Part shown: piece by piece, positions 11,301 through 25,000 of the stretch
Layout of the letters: each line of letters begins with the position of its first letter
Position numbering within the stretch: the first letter of the stretch is position 1
Assembly: GCF_050948175.1 (NCBI RefSeq)
Contig: NC_135195.1
Location: 3,872,001-3,936,000 of the forward strand
Direction: 5' to 3'
Length of the DNA stretch: 64,000 nucleotides
Origin: Xylocopa sonorina
Taxonomy: Eukaryota > Arthropoda > Insecta > Hymenoptera > Apidae
The notes under the pieces: model-generated
Databases searched by the model: none
The model's input: only the letters and a program-made list of their open reading frames with translations
What the model was told of the DNA's origin: nothing
Position numbers and translations under genes: made by a program

Positions 11301-14300
11301 CGCGGTCGCTGCCAATTCCCACGCTTGTAATTCTCATAAACCGCGGTGCCGCGCGAAAGAAGCTCATTGTTAACAAAATTGCCGCACGGTCATCATTAAT
11401 TCAAGAGGTCTCCCGCGGAGCGACTCTAACAAGAGTCTCGAAATTATCACCGAGCATTAAACTTAATTTCTCCGAGTACAACCGTTCGCGGGGGCGAGCG
11501 CGTTAAGTTTAGCAACTTCCGGCGAACTTCCGCCCCTAAGCAGTTTATCGCCGACCATTTATACGGGCGGAACGCTTTACCCGGTAAATCTGCACGCCTA
11601 TCCCGAATATGGCGTTAGATTGCCACGCGATCGACCCCCTCGATTCTTCGACGCGTTCTCCCCCCGCGGTTTCCTCTCCTTTTTTCTTTTTTTCGTTTCC
11701 TTACGCTCTCCCAGGTGTACACGGGTCCCTGGATTCCCTTGAGAAATTTGAACAGGGATCGATTTATCGGACGTGGCACTCTCTTCTCTCTCACTCTCTT
11801 TCTCGCTCCTCTTTATTTCCCTTTCTCATCCTTCTCGCTCGTATTCCTTCCAGCCTTCGTCTTTCTCTTCCACTCCCTTTCTCAAGTGGCATTAGGCAGG
11901 TTTAATGCGATGCCTGCAAAAAGGGAAACAGGGTGTAGAGGTACGGGCGAGAGTAGGTGCCGAGTGCCATTGACTGCGGAATAAAATAGACGGTGGCATT
12001 TCCAGCGCGGCTCCAGCCTTGGCAAAACTCCATTTCTGTTCCGTGAGGTCCGTGCCCTGAGCAAAAATTGATATTTCCCTTCCCTTTCTTCGCGTTCGTT
12101 TTTCCCGCCCCGCCCCACCGTAGCTGGTCCCCTTCTTCCGCTTCTTCGTTTTACATCGACGAGTTTTGGCGCACCCCGCGTAGATATATACAGATATACG
12201 TATATCGTAGCCGGTGTACGTCACCGCAATTTCGTTGTTCCGTGTTCTTGCAGGCTGATGGTAGAAATAAAAACACGCTCGATTTTTGGAAGGTTGCGTC
12301 TAATGCGTGCCGATCAAAGGTTCCTGCAGTAGTCTTGTGTTCAAACTGCGACACGATTCTCCTTTTGGAGTCGATACGTTGTCAGAGGATTTAAAACTGA
12401 CGACCCTTAACCTTCCTTGTGGTCTCATGTCAAAAATTTGTTAGGATAGAACGAAATTTCTGTAAGCTTTCGTATGTCGACGATACAATCCTCCAAGATA
12501 CTTATCGTCTCGTCCTCTTCAATTACTCATTTCGAGGCCTTCGAATCGCAGCGAGCAATTAAAAAATTCGACGTTAAAGATTGAAAATCTTCTCACCACC
12601 GACAACGACGCCACGTAATTGCAAGAGAGAGACCAGGTATCTCGCTCCGCTACTACGTTGCACAGAGATTCGTTAAATTCTCCCTGGACTGAGCGCGGGA
12701 TGTTTAATTGGCGGGACGCTTATCAATCCGGTCGTTTGAACGCGGGGCGTCTGCTTTTGGACACCGGGTAATTACAGTAATTATAGGCGAGGCATCAACG
12801 TAACGCGTCGTATACAACGGATACATACGCTGGCTATACGGGAACGATACAGCTCCTCGATGACAGTAGCCTAGGGCCTGCGCCAATATTAGGATGAACC
12901 TCTTAGCGTGCGCTACACAGCTATAACCATTGACACAACCACTTGAATTAATAGCCGGCAATTAAGCGGATGATACCTTCCCTTACCGTACACATGACCC
13001 CGGATAGGTATAGCCAGGGTCGAAATAACCCGTGCTCGTAAACCTCTTCAGAAATCAAGGTAAGCATGCTTTAACCCATTCGCAACCGCGTCAATTCGCA
13101 GAGTCGTGCTTCGAACCGCAGCAGTAGATTATGACGGGTCGAGTCAGACACGAACTTCCGCACGAGTCGTTCGCAGTTCGAAGGGATCGATTCTGTTCCA
13201 CCAATTTATTTCGAGTCCTTAAGCGGACACGAAAAAAAGGAACCGTGGACGTTTCGCCGTGCGCGAACGTCCCTTTGCGAGGCTCTTTAAATTATTAATG
13301 AAACACACACTGTTAGCGGCGAGTCGCGCGATTCTTTTATTGCGGGGAAGAGACTCTGCGGCAGAGTGCAACCCCGCGGTTCTGAACCACGACGACATCA
13401 GTCATGTCGCTACTCGAGGGTTTAGTTTACGACCACCCGGTTTATTTTCGCCCGTGCCATGGCGACTCTGGTTTGCGTTGATAAAAAGACGATCCCGATA
13501 TTTACTTCCCGCGTGGACCTCTGCTTTTCGTTAATTTATGGTCCGTCTTGGTCCAGGAAAGTCTTGTACGGTGCTCATCGACGAAAAAATAAGATTGATG
13601 CGGCGCGCAAGAGAAAAAAATTAGTATTGTGGGCTATAACGAGACGCTAGTGTGCGAATCTGTAGGGAAATGAGAATTTTAATTTGGACTATCTTCGAGG
13701 AGGGAATATGATTGATTAAGTGAAATGATCAGTGTTGTGGGATTTAATGGGGTGTCGTTATGTAGGTATAGGAAGAAGATACATTCGAATGAGGAAGACT
13801 CGTTTCGAAATTTCGTTGAAGGCATAAAATTGATGTGGCTCGTGACGAGCTTGAACGTTATAGGATATAACTAGGTATACGCATAATGCGAGTGCTCATG
13901 TAAGAGCGCGCGCGTACTCGTGGATATTCCCATTGAATTTATACCACAGTGTATCAAGTCGTCGCAATTGCCAACTGCAGGAAATCGTAGAGTGCAACGA
14001 ACGTTCCAGAGAAGGCTTTATGGAAATCGATGCGAATATATAATGATCATAAGTGGACCTTACGTTACTTTAAGTACCTGTGCCTTTCGTTCCGTCAGTT
14101 TATCGCGGGTTACGTTAAAATCGCGCTGTACTTTTCATTTTTTTTTTTTTATCAGCACGTTTGGTTCGATTGTTGGTTGCATCGAGCAATTTAATTTAAC
14201 TTTCGTACCTTGCGCATGTTGCGTGGGCTGAGTCTGAATGGATAGTCGTGTTTGTTTAAATATTTATTCGGTAAATAGTGCGTGTAGAAATAAAGTTTGC

Positions 14301-14502
14301 ATGAGTTTATGCTCCACTTCCTGAATTAAATAAGTGAGAGGTAATAATTAAGCGGATTGAATACTTGCGACGTCCAATTAAATTTTATTATGTCATATAT
14401 CCCAAATCAATGAATTTTTCGAGCAACGACGCGTGCTTTTCGAGTCGATATTGGCAATGCGCACCCAATTTTCCGAATTTCTTTCTCCTTGTATTTCAGG
14501 TT

Positions 14503-14532
14503 ATTCAAATTTTCGAATTTTCAAATTTGAAT
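14503..14532. repeat. AT-rich hairpin
   Basis: ATTCAAATTT (14503-14512) and AAATTTGAAT (14523-14532) form a perfect 10-bp stem around a 10-base loop. The surrounding 14460-14640 sequence is full of TTCGAATTTT variants, so this may be low-complexity structure. A splice-acceptor-like string ending TATTTCAG sits just upstream on the plus strand, but no exon follows that I can recognise. Confidence 0.5.
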
Positions 14533-17500
14533 ATTTATCATTTCTCGACGTCACATTCGAATCTTTACACCTTCGAGTATTCGTGTTATCAAATTTAGGA
14601 ATTTTCACGTTTCCAATTATTCCAATTTTTTTTTTAATTTCAACCATCCACAAGCTGGAAATATCGCATTTAATTCAACGCGATTACCCTCGCACCGACA
14701 GACCAGCGAAAACAGTCGTCGGCACTCGATATTAAAGTATGTTTAATCCATCGACAGAAAAATTGCTCGCAAAGTGGCCGAGCAGCGAAACACAACATTT
14801 CAATTACCTCATTGACTTTGGTACTCGGAAAGGGAAACTTAACTCGGATGCGAGTTAATCTGAATGAAACTCAACATTTAAAGTGCGATGCTCTGTTGCG
14901 GTGTCCCCAAAAAGGAGTATTTAGACACTCGCTGTTTCGGAGCCTGTGCAATGTCGCAGAATCCGAGGCACGTCGTTCCCTACCGGAAGCCTATAAGCGT
15001 AATTGTTTTTAACGCAATAAAACGACGCGACGCGGCAACAAATAACGAACTAGTTCTGCTTCGTTATAATTATCTTTCGTTACAAGTAAATAAGCATTTT
15101 CCAGCGGTGCAACGTTCTCCTTGGACTTAAATAGATTCCCCCGTTTCCTTCGTTGAATTCGTTTCTGCGGTGAAACCTTCCAACTCCATTAGTCGATGCA
15201 TAATTTCTTTTGCGTCCCGTACAAAGTGAACTTTCTAATCTCTCCGTAGAACCGAAAATCCGACTTTTAAATATTCATACGAAACGTTTTAAAACATGTC
15301 ACATTCAATCGTGTTTTATGAGAGCATCCTGTCTCCCGTCTATCAATGTCATTTAGATCCATCACTGTTGATTACGCGTGCTGTTATTAAAAATCATAAA
15401 TTATTTTACCATTGTATCGAAAATGTCACTCTCGCCCACCCAAAGAAAATTGAACCATATTGCAAAGACGACTTTTTATCGTTTTTTCTTCGCATCACCT
15501 TTTTTAAATTACATCAGGGACAAAACGGTGTGCGCGATTTAACGCGTGACAAGTTATTCGACCTGTTATCCGACGACAAATGTCTGCTTTTAACGAAATG
15601 ACGCGAAGACAATTCGCGGCGCGCGTGTCGACTGAATACGCGACGAACGAGCGTCTCGAGATCGTGGACGGTGGCCTTCTTGGCGCAGCTGAAGAAACAA
15701 GTTTTCCGTAATCGTGCGTGATTCATAGCACACATGACCTACGCGTGTAAATCTCGACCACTGGCATTTACCATCCACCTGGAACCTTGCTTGGTTTCCT
15801 GACTATACTGCATACCAGTCGCAGCGCGAGCATTTTCCGAGCCGCTTGCATTAACTCTTTACGGCCATCGTGTGATCGTTCCGGTTTTCAGCTCGATAGC
15901 TGATGCGTTTCATCAGTTCGAATGGTCCTCTCGATTGGAAAAATTATTACACTCATAATTAACGTTTCGATCAACGAAACGCCAATCTCTTCTCGTTTGG
16001 CTTTACGTTTTTCCTTGAAATTTATAACAAAACCATTGTCCCTGCGTTCGACGTGTAAGGGACATTTAAAATAAAATTCCGTGATTAACTGGTTGAGCAA
16101 ATAGATCGTTAGAAACGTTGTACGCATGATTGAATTATTTTTTCTTAAAGATGAATAATGTTTACGTTAGAGCTGTGTTTGTAAATGTAGTGGGTTCGTA
16201 GGTATTCCATGAAGTACGCTTTCTTATCGGGATATGATTATTCGAACCTGTTCTCTCCTCGCGAGGTGAAAAATGATACGCTCGCATGTTGCGAGCAGAA
16301 GGGATCGTTGCACGATTTTACATTAAAAGCTACAAACAGTCACAATCAGAGGATTTGCAATTCCGAGACACCATTGTAACAGTGTACTTATGTAACGCGA
16401 TTTTTAAATATTCATAAGCCGCTTTTAGAATTCATAAATTTCGCGTAATACCTTAGGCACCGATGAGCTCCACCTTCGAAAATGGAAACGGTGGTTACTG
16501 CAGGCTACGCGAGATTCCATTTTCTTAAGCGTTTGAAAATAACTCCACGCACGGTATTTCAATTACCGATACAAAGTTGCCTAAGCGGCGTAGTTTACAA
16601 AGAGCAGAGAATTACTTTGGTAAAATGCATATGCATACGGAGATTAACTCTCCTTTGATCGTGAGTAAGTCTTTTTTTTTTTTAAATAAAAGGTAACTCA
16701 TACCTTTCGAAAAGTAACGTTACTCTGTTTCATTACTCTCTTCATTTTTATTTCACGTTAATGTGCCTTCCGTAATAATGTGATAATATTAGTCTAGCGT
16801 ATAACGATATATTTGCTGATAAGTAACACGAGTTACAATGAGATAAAATTTCATCTCCACAATTTTCCTCAAATTATTTCTCTGACGATATTGCAAACTT
16901 ATCTATATATATTCATTTGCAATTTACACGTTAACATGATGCAAATACTAACTAACTTCATTAATTCATTTATTTGCTACTCGTATTTCCAATTAACTTG
17001 TATACGTAACACCCTTAAATTAACTCTGTTCACCCTCTTGACCACAAAAGTAGACAATTAATATTTTATTACTATTAACGCTCATCAACACAAATATAAA
17101 CGTTACGAATAAGTAGTAATAATTAAAAAAATTAATCCATTTCCTTACTCACTATAAAAAAATCATTTCTAAAAAGTTGAAACCAACAAAAAAAAAAAAG
17201 AAATTCCAAACGAAACATTACAAAAACGCAACATCACTTCCTAACAGGTCAATTTACGCCTACCATACAACCTCGCGTTCAATTACATGGAATCAGCTCG
17301 CAGCTAATCAAAAATTTGCACCTCGTATTTCGTTCTTAAAAAGAGGGTGAACGCCCGCGGATTCGAACGCGCAGAAAATCGTCGGCTGCGAGCGGGGTGC
17401 AGCGAGGGCTGGAAAAAAGGGGAACAGAAAAGAAAATTATATTCCCAGCAGGAACGCGAGCCCCGGCAAGGCTGCTACGGGAAAAAATATGAAATCTCTG

Positions 17501-20500
17501 CGGAGGTAAGTGGTTGAACCATTTTCATCCGTACGCGGCCCGCTGGATCCGTTCCGCGGGCAAGTTCCACTTTCCGCTCGCGATGGTGGAAAGATACAGG
17601 GTTGACAAGCGGCGGCGCGGACGGCGAACAGCCGGCTGCAGGCCAGGGAAGGTAAAGGTTGAGGTGATAACGGCGTCGACAATGCGCCGCGGCGCATTAT
17701 GAAACTTGAAATCGAAATAGCGAGCGCGCGGGTAGACGTACCGCGAGTACGTGCTTGATGCCAAAGACGTAATAACTTGGAAGTAGTCGCGTGTAACGTA
17801 ACGTTCAGACTGCGAGTGTTGTCGGCCCTTTGTGCTCGAGGGCTCGTTAATTACACGAGAAGGGAAATTGACCTACGTTTACGTGCTCCGCGAAGGATCT
17901 GCGAAGCTGGCTGACGATCTTGTGTAGGGTTTCACGTGGGATCGGGGATATTAAAACTTATGGCGATGGAAGATTTCGTTGACACGTGGATACAGTGTTA
18001 ACGAGACGACTTTGCCGCGCGGATAGGTTTTGAAATGAATAATCGACGTGTATTCTTGGAATATTTGTAGAGAAAAGGCGAAGATTTAGAGGTTTAGGGC
18101 TTGCATGCTCGACAGCCATGTTGGGTGGAAGGGTGACGAGATTTATAGAGGGGTGTGACCTCCTGGAGTGACCAAAAAAAGCTAAATCTGGTGAAGTGGT
18201 CCACCATAAATCGTGTTGCTATAACGAATGCAAGGAATTCTGTGTCTTGAGAAAGGAAAGCCGAGAGGATGATATTTTTCGGCGCAAGAGGCTAATTGGT
18301 GGAGGCGAGAAACGCCTGCTGGCTTTTGGGGGAAATAAACGCGGTGAAGAGTAAGACGAGGGTTGGAGTTATTATTAACCCTTAGCATTCAGATCTTTCT
18401 TGGACGTTAGCAATAGAAACTATTGTTAAAATAGCGATAGAACATTTTTGTTTCAATAGAAAAGTTCAGGTGTCCCCCTCGAAGAGGATATCCGAGTGCA
18501 GAGGTTTTAAAAAGTATTGAGAATTAAGAGGTCAGAGTCAGACGTGAGAGCTTCTAAGATATTGTTAAATATATTATACTCTAAATCTAGAGACTGTACC
18601 AGCTATCTCTGAATCCCTTGAAAGCTCAAACACCCCTTAGTCATGCCTATATATTTTTAAAAAGTTCTTATTTCTAAGGGGTAACTATCACTCTCGGACT
18701 TAAAGGCAGTAAATACAGGTACTTGGTTTAATATCTTGGAAGCTGTAAGAGGCAGAGAAATGGTACATTGAAATACGTGTACCAGTGCGAGCGAAATTTT
18801 ACGTTGATGCAAGAAAATCATTGCTTTGAGTGGTAGGTACTAAAGAAACATTTATCTGAATTGAAGCATCAGGAATGAAAATTTCCCTCGAATCGAATAT
18901 TTACTTATTATAAGGGGATTAAAATCGAAACACGGAGGAACGTTTATTTCAATTTCGTTGTCATTCCTAGGAAAATGTCTACTCCTATAAATTCATATTA
19001 TCTTTCCATTTGTTTAATGGGCAAATAAAGCAGAATTTCGATGTTAATAAAAATTCCCACGTATTCCACGTTGACTCAAGACATCTTAGAAATAGGGTTC
19101 CAACCAAACAATGCTGCAGACGAACTATTTGCTGTAAGATTATCCTTCAATTAAGTACGTTGCGAATGAAGGAAGAACGGAAAAATTAATTGTTCTTAGT
19201 ATTATCATATAACATTGCGATATAAATTAAAACGAGGAATTCTCAGTTTCATTTAAAATTGAGGGTGTATTCAATAGTACCGTATTTAACTACGCATTGT
19301 CCTAATTTTATAAGCTAATTTCGAATTGTACGAGCTGACTATTTGTCGTGTTATTACGTCAGAGGGTAAATTAAGGAGAGCCACTAAGAAGTCTCGTCCA
19401 GCATTAAAAGCATATTCATGCGACCAGGTATAGAGTACGTGGAACGATATTGCATGACCTATACTACGGGATTACTATAATGTTATGTGGATGGTAAAAC
19501 GGGGACGTTAAATGTGAAATAGTAATTAGAAGGAAAGTAAAATGTCGCAGTGGAAATTTACTCGGGACTAAGTACTACTTACACTTAAGGAATAAAACGG
19601 ATTCGTACGAATTTCTGAGGAACAAGAAATTACAGCTTGAATTTTTCTTTCTCCCCCGCGTCTGGTACGTGTTTAAGAATAGATTGGAAAAATTGATCGT
19701 GTACGTACGTACCCAAGATTTGATCGAGTAATATTACGCAAGTCCTTAAGATTTACTTTCACTAGTTTCCAACTTGTACGTCAGTCGTGTCCTTAAGGCA
19801 GAATTGTTCTAGTTCAAATAAGTAGATCAATCTATGTTATTGGGTTGCTATCTGTGCTCGAAGAATCCGTATTAGACGCGTTTAATTATAGTAAATATTT
19901 AGAAAATATTGTGACAGAATGTAGCATTGAGTGCTTTCTGACAATAACAGCGATTGTGTTAATAAAGGTTTGTTCAAAGTTTCATGTTATAATGCTTTTG
20001 AAAGGGTGTGTACATTTAATAAACATAATCGCAACACAAATCTCCCGTTGTTTAAACGGATATTGTGCAAATGAGCTAACGTTCTATGTGAAAAGTAGTT
20101 TCGTAATAATTTCATTCGTCCAACATGGAAGCAACAGAATAAAAAATGCCCAAGAGCAATTTCAGCAGCATTGCGTAATATTACTTGCGTATAGCATTGT
20201 ATTTCATACGTCATACATGTTCTATGATCTATGGCTATTTGTCAAAGCAGCTAAACCCGGTGGAGATAAGAAAAATTGTTCGCGAACCGCAAAATAAAAT
20301 TATTCCAAAATAACGGTAACATAGCAGCCCTCTCATTCCGCGGCAGCAGAGAGATCGGTGTAAATTATCAAATAAAGTACAGTCAAATTTGTGTCCTCTC
20401 GCTGACGCGATACATGTAATAATTATTAAAATTTATATCGCATGAAAATATTCGAAATGATACGATTTCACGCGCGCCGTGCGACGAAAAATAATTCCGA

Positions 20501-22003
20501 CGATATAAAAATGAATTCTTTTGATACCCTCCGCTTTTTTCGCGAATTTCGTTCCGTCGCGCGAAAAGGATGGACGCGGTCACGCGACGTCCACTCGATT
20601 GCATTACGATGTTCCGCGGTATAAATCAGAAAAACACCCCTTAAAGGACGGTCCTGTATTTTCCGGCGCCTAAATCATCGAGAGCCAATTAAGAAAGCCG
20701 CGTGGGCGCAAGGAAAACGCCTGGCAAACAGCAGGAAACAATTATCCCGAAATAATGAAAATCCCAGTGGACGCGATACTTTCGCCCGCGATCGTGTCCG
20801 CGATGGTCATTAAACGCGTGCACGGTTATATCGCGCATGCGACGGGTTCATGAATATTGCATTTTGTCAGCGCGCCGCGAGTAATAAAGAAGGATTATCA
20901 TAATGAAATTCATTTTCAGTTATGCATGTACGTAACGTGACGCACAGTAGGAAGTGCACACACGCGGCTCCGCTGCCGCTCGAAAGGATATACGGTTGAC
21001 CGTGAGGGGACATCCCTCTGTCCTCGTTACGCTCGTTACCCTCGCTGAGTCGCGAAGACGCAAGAAGCTACACGTACACGTGATGCGCAAACATATCACA
21101 CGTGCAACTGCATTAAACACATGCGCGGGACGCGTAACTAAATCAAACGTACACACACGCAACGCGTGGTTACGAGCACCGTGTACGAGCGATCCGTGAA
21201 TAGGCGGCCAGCTTTGTGTAGCTCGTGTCTCTGTGTGTACAAAAACTCGTGTACACGCGGCGTTGTGCCAAAGCTGTGTTAAACGAAACCTTATCCGACG
21301 AAATCTTGGTGCACGTACGGAAAAAAAAATGATACGCAACTTTGAAATTGAGGCGAGTGATTGAAAGGAATCTGTCCTCCATGACGCTGTCGAAATTTTA
21401 TCGTGGACCGTTTAAACATTTTTAAAGACAGATTCTATCATCCTCAGAGTCCGTTTCTCTTATCTCGCATCGAAGCTACTCTCGTATACCGTAACGAACG
21501 CAAAACGACAGAAAGCCGAGGAGATAAGCAAACTAACAAGACACCATTTTACAACGAGCGCAATGAATTTTTCATAAACACAGAGAGACGCGTGGAACGA
21601 TTTCGGTCTGTCGGATCCGCTAACAAGAATGCGCGGCAGCGGTCGTCCAATAAAAAGTGATTGCAGCGGATAGATGCGCATCTAATTGGACGGTTGCGCA
21701 GTAGATACGGCTGGTTTTAAACGGACGGCCACACGGTGGTAGATAGAGCCGCTTCGAAACGGACACAGCCGTGGCGTGCGTTCGTTTCAGCGAGGCCGAT
21801 GGGGTCGGAATCATTACCGCTCTCGTTCGTACGCGTCGTACGTCTCTCGCATAAACTTTCACGATAAAACCGTGAAAATCCCGCACGAAGACGAGAAAGC
21901 AGGGAACTTTGAACTTGCGTCCTGCGTTGCATGCGGATTCGACGCGACCGCGCGTAGATGCATAAATGAGACGCGCGACTGTACGCTCGCGCGTACGCGG
22001 AGG

Positions 22004-22032
22004 ACCGATTGGAGAACCGATTGGAGAACCGG
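22004..22032. repeat. 12-bp tandem repeat, 2.4 copies
   Basis: ACCGATTGGAGA occurs twice in perfect tandem, followed by ACCGG. It sits in a CpG-rich patch with long but unconvincing open frames on both strands. Confidence 0.8.
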
Positions 22033-25000
22033 CGCGCAACGCGTGGAAACGAGTTCTCGCGCGATTCGCCCCGATCCACGGCGAAGTCCTTCAACGTGCG
22101 CGCTTCCGCTAGCCGCCTGTCGATAATTGGCAGTCGTTCCACTTCTTTACCTCTGCCAACTCTCATCTTGGAATGCGACCGGCCACGGCAGCGCGTCGAC
22201 ACGTTCCGCGAGGTCTCTGCACGGCCAACCGTGGCGTAACGCGCCAGGAACGGTACAATGAACTTCTTCGCGCTCGGACAGAGATACGAGTTGCCTACGA
22301 GCTGGTCTAGCGGGGTTCGCCCGCTCGCAATTAAAGGAGAAGCTGGAGAAGGATAAGCTGAGCGGATAAGAGAATGCCAAAAAAAAAAGAAGTGGAAATC
22401 CAAGAAACGAATCGGTGGAAAAATTTATGGGCGTGGTTGACGTTGCGAGGACTCTAATCTCTTGATTAGAGAGGAAACGGGACGATGGAACGAGTAGAAC
22501 GATCAAATCTGTTCGTGGTATTAATGTATGAAAATTTATGATGGTTTTTTGCTGCTTGGTATAATTAAAAACAGCGTGGATAAAATAAAGGGAGCGAGGG
22601 CTGAATCGGGGATTTGTGATTCAATTCGATTGGCCGATTTCGAGCGGAGAAACGTCTATTCATGATTATAGTGACGAAAGCGTGGCGTAAAAATGGAAAG
22701 AAAACACGCGAGAGACGAGGGAAGAACCGGGTGAGTCGGAAGAATAATATCAGACGATGCAAGCCGTACTGGTACGATTTAAGAATTCCAATTCAAATGC
22801 GTGTAGATATTGCATGGAGGGAAGGTTGGTAGGAAGAAGACCAAGATGAAGCGAACGCCGGATGATTTAAATAATCGAATTTCGTTTGAAAATTGCAGGC
22901 GGAACGTTTTTTCGAATATCGTCGATAATACCTGCGGTGCTGTTAAATAAATCGCGATCGCGAGGGCGCAGGGAACGGGAGCCGTTCGATCGGAGTGTAT
23001 CAATTCGTTAATCGCCGGGTATATTAATATTATATAGGTATTTAGCCGCGGAACAGAGACTGCGGACGCGTATCGTATTCCATCGCGATCAGGACGCGCG
23101 TGAATTGAATTTTAAAAATTCACCGTGAACCTGATACGCGATTACGCGCCGCCGTAAGTTAACCCGATCCCCGCGCATAATTCGCTAAACGGCACGACGA
23201 TTTAATCCGACTGCCGCGATTCGCTGGTCCAGCGCGCGTACGCCAGCGATTTTCCGTACCGGCGCCAAGTACCAGAAACACCTGATCGACGCTCTGAAAC
23301 GTGAAATATCGCGCGAAATCGAATTAGAAAACGGATTGCGAAAACGCGTGGCGCGCGTAAAGTCAATCGAGCACCAATCCGGGCAAACAAATGAACACGC
23401 GCGAAAGAGGCTCCGCTAGAAATTGATCGGAGAACCGGTCGCGTTGCGCGCGTATTTAGCAACGGTGATAAATATGACTCGATGTCGAGTCTGGCGAAGC
23501 GAAGTTTTAATTTACGAATTGTTGCGTCCGTGAAAAATGCGAGCATGATCCTAAACAGTGGCGAAGGTATTTAGAGAGGATTCGATGGGAGTCTCCTGTT
23601 CGAATAGAGGCACTGTTGGGTATTCTGTGATTAAAAATGTGCACGACAAAAAGATGGAATGCAAAGGGAACGACGCAGGCTTATTCTTAATAAAATACAG
23701 ATGAGGAATAGATGAACGACAGTTGTGATTTATAGCGACGCGAGGTGGACTTATTGCGGTAATGTTCCATTTGTCAAATAAATTCAATGGCGCGTCGTTA
23801 TTAGCCTCGCGCTGACAGAGATGGTCAACACTTGGAAAATACGCAAGTACAATATAAGTACGATATATTATTCAATTTACTTGATAAATGAATCATTAAT
23901 TCAGCGTATCCAGTATCCGCGTACATAAATCACATTCGTTTATTTATCCTGACATTGTTTTACGATAAGGACACATATTTGTTATAACATTTTACGGTTA
24001 TTTTCAATCGCGACACACGTCGACGCTGTTACACGTTTATACCAAGCTGAACTGAAAAGTTCGCGGCTGAAATGCGTATTTCTTCGACTTGTCCGACTAC
24101 GATCTTTCCGATCTACTTAGACGATCATAAAACTTCGTACATCGTTAGAGAAATTACGATATTTTCTACCATAGAAATTATAATTCTTTGTATTCGCGTG
24201 TTCCTTTCGTTACTATTTAATGAAAAAGTATTATTTAGTAAAAAAGTATTCGTGTTCGATAGTAATAACGGCGAGAAAGCCTTCTATCCGCGAAAATACG
24301 AGGGCACGAGCGGACATTTACCAGAGATGAAAATGGCGCGGCATTCAGCTCCCGCGTCGTTGTTCAAGTATACGATATCCGCGCGTTAAGGAAACATCGG
24401 CCGTAATAGGCGATTCCTTATTAGTTTCTGGCTCGCCATCTTCTATACGCTCGGAGGTTACATAATGGGATTGGTTCGAGACGATAAGCCCCGCTCGACG
24501 GAGAAAGAATAAAACGAGAAGGAAGAGACGCCGGATTGTATACGCCAGGTTCGTGACAAGGGTGCCGTAAACACCTAGGCGATGAATTCCTTCACGTTCT
24601 ATCAGCGCTTAATAGTTCGTGCATATTTAACAGACAGCACTGCAGAGTACAAAGAGTGGTTCGTTCGCGCACTTGAACTTCGAGCGCATCAGCCGCAACC
24701 AGAAATAGAATTTGAAGAACGCCTGGCGTTAATCAGCAAAAACCGGGCAAGCCACGCCAGTCGCTGCGATACGTGGCTGGAATAACACGCTCGAGGGCTA
24801 CGTTTCATCGAACGGATACGTTAGAAACGATTCTCTTTCTGATGGCTAACGTAGCTGTACTCGTGCGTTAAGAATATACAATCGATCTTGACACTTTCCT
24901 CTCGCGGTGGTTGTTCTTCAACGATCGCAATAACATCGATGTCGCGATTATCAAGAAAACGTGCACGCGTCAACACGTTTCCTGTCGATTTTCGATAAAC

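Noticed and set aside
18379..18680. Possible TTAA element with CCCTTAG ends
   Set aside because: Only about seven bases of terminal match, and the right flank is GTAA rather than TTAA. Too weak to call.
19845..20297. 150-codon plus-strand frame with hydrophobic stretches
   Set aside because: Unusual length for AT-rich sequence, but no recognisable family, no good start context and no neighbouring exon. Could only be rescued by conservation or expression data.
21717..22403. 228-codon minus-strand open frame
   Set aside because: Arg/Ser-rich translation typical of CpG-rich random sequence, no domain, and overlapping long frames on the other strand. No splice or homology support.
24047..24080. 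TGAACTGAAAAGTTCGCGG string recalling a mariner end
   Set aside because: No opposite end or transposase sequence in the following 2 kb. Similarity rests on memory of a short motif.
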